A stretch of DNA of 64,000 nucleotides from Baylisascaris procyonis (Eukaryota > Nematoda > Chromadorea > Rhabditida > Ascarididae): the NCBI GenBank assembly GCA_037389465.1, contig JAZARR010000146.1:744001-808000 (forward strand), given 5' to 3'. Below, one piece after another: positions 14,201 to 26,200 of the stretch. The number at the start of each line of letters is the position of its first letter. The first letter of the stretch is position 1. Position numbers and translations under genes: made by a program. The notes below the pieces were generated by a model. It was not told the DNA's origin. It ran no database searches and saw only the letters and a program-made list of their open reading frames with translations.

Positions 14201-17200
14201 TATTTCATGTTTATCTGAAACAATTGTTGCCCTCTAATATCTACGTTTTTTTTTCTCTCTGCTTCCAATTTTATTTGATGCCATTTCAGTGAAGAGCTTA
14301 TATACGTGTCACATTTTTATTTCAATTCGAAAATTTTTTTAATTTCTCTGGAAGTGCATTCTCGATGAACAAATAAGTTTTCTGAGTGAACGACAAATAA
14401 CGCAATGATTACAGTCAATTGCTTTTAAGTATAACAGAAAGTGTACCGAGCATGACAGACATTTCAATTTGCCGAATCATAGCTTTAGATCAGCAACTGT
14501 TTAGTGTCGCCATTGCGCGATAAGCAAATTCACCAACGTGAATGCCCCTTAACGATACACTTTCAACGCAGGTGATCAGCTAGTTAAGCCTATCATCATA
14601 CCCACAAAAAACATTTTGACTTAGATTTCCATAAGGCAGAATCAACGCGTAGGCCAACCCCGTTCGATAAGCACGATTCACTTGGCCGTTCCTGTGCTGA
14701 AGTCTAGCTCGAGAACCGTCACAAGGAGCAACCACTGAAGTCTGAAAACCATAGCTCCAATCACTTTGTAAAGAATTGGTGCTTTTTTGAATACTTTAGG
14801 AGTTGGCTTTTTTTTTTCAAACTCCAGCGGCTATTCCCCACGATGGAATCGGCTTCATATTTCAGTATGAAAACGGCTCAGTAAATCGAACTATAGAAAC
14901 TGAGTATCACCGTTTGAGTAGTATCACCGTTTCTGCCTCAAGAAAAGTTCTCCAAAGACAGCAATGATCATGACCTGATGGACAAAGCAGAATATGACTA
15001 TTATCGATCGTTCACGAATAAAAATCCAACACATATTCACTGACGAACCTTGACAACAATGGAACCGATTTTAATAGCTGTCACGAAGTGATTTGCACAT
15101 TGTGTGACTGTCGATAGATTTGCCTCACGAGTAATGAGAAGAATCGTAAGACGAGAGCCATTCGTAAGGTACTCATTGTGTTGCCATTTAGTGCCAGCAC
15201 AATTCTCACCTGTGATCGCCGCAAGTTTTTCATAGATCTATAAAAGGAACGATTCAAGTATAAAACAACCAATAAATTCGTTCATAGAGTTAGTTGCAGC
15301 AAAGTGGAATAATGGCACTAAACGCTGCAAAAAATGACGATTAAATGCATCTATTTGAAATTAGACGCTTTGAAGCGATGTCACGCAAACTTAAACAAGC
15401 AAAGTGGAGAACCTGATCTGCGACTGGTGATACGCAGATACTTCTATTGAACATCAGTTCCATTGTGACGCTTATTTGAACGCTTGATGTCCTTTCTGCT
15501 GCAAATTCAACAAGCAATACCACTTAAGAGCACTTCCTAGCAAATGTCTTATAGCCAGTGCGAAAGGAAATTATAACATTCAAGGCTGCATGAGGCAAAA
15601 AAAGGGATTACCTCATTAAATAAGTGGAAAAAAAAACTTGTCAAATTACTCTAACGTTGATAGCATGAACATTGTTCATCAAAAGAAAGTGCATAAAGTG
15701 CTGCAATGTTGATCAAAGTGTTAACTAATCAAAGCTAAGTGTTCAAATACTTCTTCTCAATGATTAACAAAGTACACTCAGCTCTGATTTTTGCAAGAAT
15801 CCAACGAGTCGATAAACAGATATCTGCAAGCAAAAAAAAATATTGCATTAGTATTCTAGAATGGCCGCATAATCTGCAAGGTTATATATGAATGTTATCC
15901 ATTAGCAACATCGCTTATGTGAAAATTCTATGTGAAAATTTCTATTTCTTTCGATGGGATGCAAAAATTTTTGCGTCCCTCTAGCTGAATAAGAATGTTG
16001 TCGTACCGTCTATTAGGAAATTCGCTATCGATACGATATTTAATATTTGCACTATTGAAATCATAAAAATTTTTTTAAAATAGAAAAGTGTAACGTTAAC
16101 CTAATTTTCACATAATCCAAGTTACTCTACCACGTTCCATATGCAAATATCCCCTCTTCACCCTTTGAAATTAATCTTCATAATCTAAACAAATAGCATA
16201 CTCGTCCAGCAATTAAGCACCGCTTGATTCTTATTGATCGACGAAGCATCCTTGTATATTCTGAAACAAGACATTAGATAATATGCAAATGAGCTGGCTT
16301 ACGGATGCAAACGGGTGGACGAGTCATTTCTGGTTTTTCGAGTGATTCATCCGCACCTGAGCCCGTCACAACATATCTCCATCCACTTCCTGCTGTGCAA
16401 GATATCGCCTGCACATTCGATGGATATTGTCTTTGGCAAGGAATCTCTCGTGTGCATAAACGCTGTGTGAACGATCCAGTGCATTTGTACTCCGTTTGGT
16501 TTATCTGCCACAGTGGACAGTCGCTTACTGAAATATCTCCCATTAAGGAAAATTTATTACGCTTATCTATTCAAATAAAGTATAAAAAAGTAAAGCAAAC
16601 AAACGAATAGTGGAATCAGGCGCAAAACGTCAGGTGATTTCATTTCCGGATTATTATTCACGCTAAAATGGACGAAGGCATTGTGCAATCGGCGATACGC
16701 CATTTGCTACTTGAGAGGACAACTGAATATGCAATACCATGACTGCTTTCAGCACTTCCGAACAAACATGCAACAAGTAATGTCTGAGGGGACACGAACA
16801 GCACAGCAGAAAAAACATTTGATTATCAGGAACTTCACTGTTCTGCGAATTGATAAAGCGTTGCTCAAGCGACTATTGTTCTAAAATTCAACCGACATTG
16901 CATAGTGGTTCAGTTAGGTAGAGACTTTGCTTTATGCCGATCGCTATCGCGCGGTAATGGGGCTCCATAGACTCGCAAATAGAAGTCTCAACATCCCACT
17001 TTAATCTCAATAACTCGTGAACAATTCAGTAATACTGCAGCTTCTTTAATTATATTATTGCCCAGCTATATGACATTCTTGTATGGAAGAGCCAGCACCT
17101 TATACCCATCTGCGCTACACATGTGAACTCATTCTGCGATCAAGATCACAACCTAAGACTGTGTTCCCAACTTCATTCTATACATGAAGTCTGCCAGTGA

Positions 17201-20200
17201 TAAAAGGGCATAGTAATCGGGCATAGCCTTAAGAAACATAACATAGACTTTGAAGATTAGCATTCCCTAAGGAAAGTTAACGTTCCTCTACTTTCTAGTT
17301 CGTTTGAGACGATCTGAATGTCAACTATAGCATTTGCTTCAAACACCGTATGTATTGACGAAAATTTCTGAAAAACAAAAATGACGAATCTATCGAGCAC
17401 TATAATGCTTACAAAATGAAGGGTTTTATTGCTACTAGAATGTAGTCATAAGTGGAACGACAAATGAATGATTGAGTGTTTGACCTTTGGCGGTGTACCA
17501 GAAGCTACACTTTGCAAGATTGCCGTGCTCATCAACTGCTGTTACGATGACTCGTAATGGCTCGTTTATTTCGACTCTGGTCCCGTTTAGAGGCTCATAC
17601 ATGAGTTTCACATCTGATGCATCTGTCCACGTAACAACGGGCAATCGGGCTGCTATCACCGACGATGTAGTATTCGGCACATAATCGAAGTAGATTTCGG
17701 GGCATTTTAGAATTGGCGGCCAACGATCTAAAAAATTACTCGCAATTAATGCGACCGCAATTAAATTACAATCACCAAAACCGTTACAATACCCCACTCT
17801 CGGGAAAATTTCACAAAAAAATGTTCGCAAGTGAAGTACTTGCATACAAAACTTCACCGCTGTTTGCGCTAAGTCGTAATTCTACCTCACAAAAACGGAA
17901 AAATTTTGCTAGCAAGTGCATAAGCACTCGTTATATTCGCTTGACACAAACGGCAATGTCCAACGAAATAGATAAAAAATCGCCATTATGAGCAACATTT
18001 TAAGTTCAACTTCTTTGCATGCCGTTGTTCGGTTTCCAGATTTTTCGGTTATTAACGCCACCATTTTTATTATGATTCAACACCTCTGAAAAATATTTCA
18101 TGATGCATATACCGAACTTCACTATGGCGCTGATCGCTTGCTTCTTCCTCTCGACCTCGTCAATTCTGAACTTGCTGATGTTGCACTATCCGATTATTAC
18201 ATTCAATGGTCATCAATACTCGTCATTGCATCTACTTCCAGTCGATTGACTATTATCGATGACAAACATTGAAGTCAGATCCTCAATGAACAAAACAAAA
18301 ACATGCCTTCATAAACAATACGGGTGACGCATGTCTCCGATTTGCCATGACGGTCGGTTACATTCCAGACGACTCGCTCAACGGTTCCGTCGAACGCATA
18401 TGGCGCTGAATCGATCGCGGCGATGCTACTCGTCAGTGTGTAGTATGGGTCATTATCATGAACGGTGGGAAATGGCACCGAAACTGGTGAAACAAAAGAA
18501 CGGCTATGCCTAAAATAAGTTGTCGCATGAAAACTTTATAAACACTCATTTTTGATCCGTAGTTCATAAAGTTTTCCGTTGATGAGTAAACTACTGCATT
18601 GATTGTGGAATATTTGAAATTTTTTTCAGTGTCCATGTATGTAATTTTCAAAGTCGCCATAATCAGATGCGAAAGTCGCAAAAACCACAGCAGAAGCATT
18701 CGAAGAAATGATAGCTAATTTTTACAAATCAGATCGAATTGTAGATAGTTAGTTGAAGAGTGATTATGTGTGCATCTACAACGGTAGTTTAAAATGCAGA
18801 TTTTATTCCGAATTCTGCCTGAAGCTTCAATGGAAATATGCCGTCGTTATCGCACGATGAGGAAGTATCCATGTATAATCGAAGGCGCATATTTGCTATG
18901 CCTTCTGATAACACCTAATGCGCTCAGCGCAACGGTGATTTCCCCTCACATGTCTTCACCTTTTCACTTTTACTAATTAATAACAAATTTGGAACAAGCT
19001 GTCGAGTAGCTTTTCACCCTCGCTGAATACGACACTTAACGATTCATGTAAGCACAACAATCGAGGGTATGATGGTACGCTAATGGTGCACTGTAATACA
19101 CATAAATTCTATTGTTCCAAATTTGAGGCACTGATGTCGAAGATGGCTCTAGGCAGCATGACTGTGGACGACTTTTCAAATGTGATCGAATCGCTGGTGC
19201 GTTTAGTCGTGAGATTGTGCGTAAAGAAAACATCTGCTCCAAGAATTTCTTTATGCGCTATAAACGACAGCTTGGTTTGTGCATGTTCGAGGTTACTAGG
19301 TTGAAACTAACGACTAATTTCGCTCTGTACGTGTCAACTTCTGGCAACTGCACTCACACTCTTCCTATTATATTCTAACTGAGACAGTTAGTACATTTTC
19401 AGAACGCATTTGAAAGATTTAATAAATCAGCCATTTGAACACTATGAATGAATCTAATAAATTTGTAGAAAGATGAGATACTTGAGGATAAGTTGAATAA
19501 AGGCAATATCGGACATCCAAAATACTTGCTTGAGAACGTTGATTTGACGGATACATTCGACGCTTATTGGTCGGGCATCGATGCAGATCGGCACATCACC
19601 TCTAAGCTGTAGAGTTAGAGCATCACGTGGCGCCCAGTTGCAATAATCGGATACACAACATAATTGACATGACTCTTCTCCACGAAGACACCTCTCGAAG
19701 TTCGTGAACGTACTGCGGCACTGCTTAGCACAGCCTTTAGTGAGTGCAAGGGCCTTACCTGCCCCAATTTGAGTGCTCGTAAAACAGCTGTCACCAGGCT
19801 CGCAGTGTGTTGCGGAAGTGGCGTCACACCTTGTACCGTTCGAGCACTCGTAGCAAATGGGTCCTATTAAAGATTCAAAATTAGTACAAAACGTATCATG
19901 GTTAAACTGATCCATCATACATCCACATATCTAAAATCAATGGTCAACGCTTCTATATATTTTCTGCATTGAAAGCGTTTGAATTTACATGCAGAGAGAG
20001 GGAGTATGAATTTACCTAGCAACACCTCAGAAAAACAGATCAATAAATGCAAGGCAAAAGAAGGCACTAGATGTAAGAGTACAGTGAAGAGAAGTCACCT
20101 TGAACAACACATTTGCCGTGATAGGTTGAATGCGATTTCTTACAGACACACGTGGAGATAAGCTGCTGCGAGGAGAACCATCTGCCCTGAGAGGAACATG

Positions 20201-23200
20201 ACAGTGTGGGTTGAGAACCGTCGTAGGTTGATGCTCCAGCTACACATTCGCCTGCAACCTCGACCATATTCTGCTGAGTTATCGTTTCGGGAAATTCCAC
20301 AAGTCCAACTTTGATCTGAAACATACGCTCCACCCGATGCCGTCTGCAAAGCTTCAGCATTTAGTGGCGCTTCTAAAATGCTTTCAGAAATTGCTTAAGG
20401 CGAAGCTTCTTAAACGAGGCGACACAATTACTGCATTGCTTTCATTCCATATGGCGAATGACTGAGAGAGGAGGTTGTACTTAGTTGCTTTCATATTTAA
20501 AGGCCCTGCGAATATCACGGAAACAATGCTCCCCCATATCCTATAAACTCCGGATGTCCCGAGAAGTGCTACTCTTTATAAGTGGTTGGACTGAACTACC
20601 TCGAATTTTCTGGCAAATTTTTGCAACCCTGTAAAAGGTGAGTGTTCCATAAAACAGGGTGTAAAGTCTAAATTCGTGTCGCTATGAGTCGCGCGACATT
20701 TCTCAGCGACTACATAGTTCCGTGGTCGCTTTGCTGATATTTGCATGGGCATGTTACAAATCTCGAATTCCTCCGAAGTCCCGTTTTTAAAAGTGGTGGG
20801 CTTGCAAAGTGGTTTAATTGCTCTGGGAGCACGCTCAAAATATCTGATAAAGCATGGTAAAAAAGTTGCATTTTGCGTCGTTATGTAAAATTCTTTTTGC
20901 ATTTCGCAATCACTATTTTTTCCTATTCTATCGATGCCGGCTTCCCATTCCTAAGAATCTGGCGATTTTCAACGTTCCAACAGGGAACACCACGATATTT
21001 CTGAGAAATTCATGATCTATAACATTATTTGCAAATTTCGTTGCGTCGTCACTCTGATTTCGATAGACCCTCAAAGATGTAGCTTTTAAAGATTTTTGAG
21101 TTTCACGACATGTCAACGTTCTCTAAATATTTTATATGAAGTCCACGCTGAAAATAGAATACTTTTCGGGAGATCCCGATTTCACACGAAAATTGCAGAA
21201 GCCCTCGTGAAAAGGCTCATACTGACAACCGATGTGAGAATCTACAATACCCGAAACATTCCTCGACTGTATCCTGAAGCACCTCCGAGTAATTCGGCAG
21301 TATTTTGAAGTAAATTAAATATAGGATCACAAGGATTCACTCGGCGTTCAGTCCCTTACAGCACAACAACAGCTATGGCCTCTCCTTTGGAATGTTTTTA
21401 TGTTGGGCTCACCGGTGGACATTTCGTTACGAGAACCTCCAGCGAGTAAACATATGCGCTGGGCGAATTGCTCTCAATGGCGACTGCAACGAATGCCATC
21501 GTACGTGGCTGGAAGCGGAAATAGCTTTCGTTGGCGAATAGCTCGGCAACGGTGATGAATTTCGCGATGTCCATATGAATGGATTCTGTTGCATCCGGGC
21601 GAAGAAGTTTCAGATGTAAGGTGCAACTAGCACATTTATCGATCTTGTAACTAACCGAAATCGTCGCCCACTCAGAAGCCACTTCGAGCAGTGAGTTCAT
21701 CAGGAAACTGAAAATCATTTGCTTAACGATGGAAAAAATAACGCCTATAAATCAATGCTTCGATAACACTTTTTTCTCGGTCTGCCATTGCTGAATGCTT
21801 GCTGCTGTAATCGATTTGTTGTTCATACCAAAGAAATTTTTGAAGTGAGCCAAAAAAATGTCAAAATATCGAAGAAACGGAATATTTCATGCACGTGACT
21901 TTTAGAATATAGAAAGCAAAGCAACCCAAAGATATCGCAATCATGAAAGCGGAAACTGATCTCAACTTATGCCACCCAATATCCACTTTTCCCTACGTCC
22001 CTTCTCTCCCCCCCCCCCCCATTTTTCTCAAAGCCGCACCCCTCTTCAGACGACGACATATAATTCAAACAAAGGAAAGGACTTTTCCACCTCAAAAAAC
22101 CGGACACTAATTATCGTGAAGCATCGTAATTCTCGAAAACGACATAAACTGAACTTACTTCCGTCCATCTCTATAGCGGTATACCCACGTTCCTTCTGAA
22201 GTTTGTTCCCACTGAAATAATGACACTTTGGTTACCTTGACCGTTCCCAATAATGTCCACAATGTCTGCTGATAATGATATTTACTTTATTTTTCTGAGA
22301 ATTCTGCTTCCACACAGATTCATCTTTCTGCTGCTGACGTTGCTTTTTGACTCCTTGGCTGCACCGGTCAAAACTTCTTGAATTTTTCTCCACCACATTA
22401 ACTGTGATTTTAAAAAACCTTTGAAAGAAATTGAGCAATAATGAAGTAAAAAGCTGAAAGGGAATCTATTTATGAATCCCTTACATCATTTGATGAATTC
22501 CAGTTCGCCTGATTTATCCGACTGTCGAGCAAAACCTCTGAAACGGAAGTGAATGTGAGCAAATCATGATCGCAGAGTAGTTCACAACTTCAGATTCACG
22601 GCGAACTGTCGTGCTACCGCAAACATGAAAATAAGTTTAAATTCCGAGCTAGAAACTGGCCAAAGCCATTCATTCGTGCTTGGAACAATTGAATGAAAAC
22701 ATAGAAAGCATCCGTATCATACTCTAAGCAGAAAATAACAACATTTAAACAAAACATAAACCCCTCTTAGCCCCTTCAATCCAGTGGGCACGTCAACCGA
22801 ATTTCGTGTCCTGCGTGCTTCCCATGGGCAGACTAGCATAATCCAGAATTCTCCATTTGGAACTATACTGGAACAGGGATATATTTTGGTCCCCTGCGTG
22901 AAAATCGCAGGTCTCGTTCAAAAAAAAAATGGATGAATAAAAATAAAAATGAGCACAATGACGAAAAAACTAGGCACCTTTAACAGGCTGCGCAACAGCC
23001 AGTACGTTGGCCCAGCTGTCGGCTTCCTCACTGAGATAATGGACGAAGAAGTCGGCGAATTTCTGGTCGATAACTCTGCCATTCGAAGAAACGACACACT
23101 GGTACGAGTCTTGATCAGAAAGCTGCAACATAGGTATTGTTTTTACAACCTCTCTTCATCTAATAAACTAAGGACTGCATTATCGAAATGCGTCGTTTGT

Positions 23201-26200
23201 TACGTAAACGATGAGCTGTCTAATTACCTGTGCCCTTTCGAAGAAAACGGCATACTTGAATAACCCTCTCTTTATGGTTACCAAATCTTCTTCTGTAGGC
23301 CTATTTCGTCGCCAGGAAACCTGCAATTTTTTTGGAAAATTAATTTCATAATCAAATGATTCATAGAGAGCACGCAGAACTTTAAACAGCTCTCTCTAAT
23401 TATATTTCTTTTGCATTGGCAAGCACAAACAAGGGAGAAAGCAAATGAGGAAAGGAGATACTGTAAGGTGTACCCAATATAGAGGAAGAAGAGGGTACGA
23501 TTCCTCAGTGTTGACCGTACCTGTAATTTTAAAATTGAATTCTTGTCAAAACAAATAAAACCAAAATTTTTCTCTTTTCAGTAATATATCAACGGTCTTT
23601 AAGTGAACGTTCGCATAGCAATTGTTGAACATTTTTCATTGCAAGCTTATCACTCTTCCAATAAAAATTACTTTTGTCATTCCAATTTCTGTAAAATTAG
23701 AGTTGAAAATAACCGTGAAATTGGTGCATCTTTCGTTGACGATACACCAAAGTACAGCAGATGAGCCAAGCGATGCATATGTCTCAGGACTAATGTGACT
23801 AATACAATCGTCATAAGTCTCGATAACGTCCGAGGTGTACGATGAACTACGAGCAACACAAGTTGTCGATGATGAACCTATAAGTTTTAAAGCAAGAACT
23901 TCATAAAGCTACAAACGAATGAAACTAGTTATACACAACATATATGACAACTTTTTCTTCAGTTCCCGAACTATTACCATTTTCTTCATTTGCCCACTCG
24001 CTTGTTTATCTCTTATGAAATGTTTGCAGGACATCAATCCTCATACTTGTGTTTTATGCGAGATTACAGTGAGTGATGTTACTCAGGAAAACCTTTAGGT
24101 GAATTCAGTTACCACTTGTTTTAATGAAAGCACGGAAGGTTCATATAGTAATATATTAGATATATAACCACCTTAAGCAACATTTTCTTTTCGACTACGC
24201 CGCTAATATACGTGATATCTGACACATAAAAATGCATCCGTTATCTAAAAATGCTTTGAAAAGGCAAACAAAAGTCCCCTGTACCTGAAATACCCGTTTG
24301 TAATGATGACCTAATGACCTAATGATGACTCATTTATTATGATTCAGTGGCTATTCCAATAGGCGAGTACAGTTATTTTACCTGCCGATAAAAATTTGAA
24401 TTTCCATCACGCCCATAATATTCACCTTCATATTGACTAAGAAAAGATGAGAACAATTGTTATTTCTTGGAAAGCACTTACCAGATAAAAAATAATCATT
24501 TTGTTGGCAATGAAATGAAGTCGATTCACCACTAATAAGACTCTTTTTAAGTGGAACGAGTTCCTCGCTTTGCTCTACCGAACATTTTTTCGCTATAAAC
24601 AATAAAACATTTTCATCATAAAATCGAGAAGCGATATTGCAAAAAATTTATAAATTCCCTCGCTAACATTTGTATGTACTTCATTAACACCATAAAGAAG
24701 TATCATAATTGCCCGAAAATGAGCTGTAAGATATTGTACTTCCACCTTTCTAAGCTATAGCATCAAGGCGGTTTTAGAACATAGGCATATGTGTATAAAT
24801 GCCTATGGTTATGCACATTAAAGAGAACATTGAATTTACGGTTTTAGCCGTTGCTAATATTTAACTCATGGGACAGCCTTTCTCCTCTACCTTCCATTCA
24901 TCTGTTAACCAATTCTTCAATGGGTTCAAATTTGAATAGAGACGCAATATAAAATGCAATATTATTATTATCTCTTCAAGCGATAAAAGTCACAATGTTT
25001 TTACGGATGCAAAGCGGAATGCTCTTTCGTCTCCAAGTGTAATTTGCAATACATTCCATCGTGACGCTTCCACTGCCATCTTCAAATTCGTAGCCATTAT
25101 TACATACCAAAATATACCTATAAAATTGAACTTTTAACAATTCAGTGGGAAATACGGAAGGCATGAATGACTCAAATGATGAAAACGTTTATTTGAAGAA
25201 AATAAAATATAAAAGCAGCGATCTGGGTAATATTGACCTGACCTCATATTAATCGAAATACTGTGAGAGATGATAGTCTAAGAATGCTTGGATTCTTCTC
25301 TTTTCTCAACATTTATATCGCCTATTACACCATTCTATTTCGCTCAAACATTCGATATAAATTTCACTCTCAACTGCTGAAATCACGATCGCTTTTTTTA
25401 CTCAACCCTTAGTCTAGAAACGAAAATGAAACCAGCATCATCCAGGAAATTACTTTCTACTGCTAAGGCAGTTCCCTCGAAGTGATAGTAAACGCAGAAA
25501 TGAGATTTTAATAAGAGAACTGCCAGAGTGCAATAGATAAGTATAAGTATAAAGGTTGCGCAAATATCGAGAAAAATGAATTCAATTCATTCTTATGCAG
25601 CCGACATTTTTTTTCAATTTCTGTTACACTTTCCCGCATTTAATTTCTCATTACTTGGAAAAGATTTTTGCGGCATATCTTACGAGAGAGATAAACAATA
25701 GCACCTACTTGTAACCTGGTACATTACTGGGTAAATCGCTGTGATGCTCCTGAACGAATATTGCACCGTTGAAATTGACGTCAGGACAGCGTTGCACTAA
25801 AAATTCTGCATTGCAATCGATCGAACAGCCGTTTTTGCGGATCTTTTATGAGAAATAAACAAGAAGTTTGCGTAGAGTCATATTCTTAGCGCTTTTGAAG
25901 CGACTAATAGAGACAAAAGGTGGAAAGACAAAGAGAGAAATAAACATTTGATAGCTGAAGCACGAATTTGGGATCACAAATTTGGACTGCTTATGCCAAC
26001 TGCACATAGAACTCCTTCATATGGTACGTAACTGAAAGGGACCGACAACCGAGGATTCCGGGATTTTCAAGAAAATAGCAGATATGGGAGGCAAAGAAGC
26101 AAAAAAAAAAAAAAAAAACGTTGAAGTTTTGTAGGGAACGAACGTTTCAAGAATTTAGATGAAAAATAGTCGGAAAATATATAAAATTTTGTTGTGTTTT

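Noticed and set aside
22949..23263. 104-codon plus-strand open frame
   Set aside because: It lies opposite exon 25 and partly opposite exon 24 of the giant gene, which form an Ig-like domain with good splice sites and phases. The plus frame has none.
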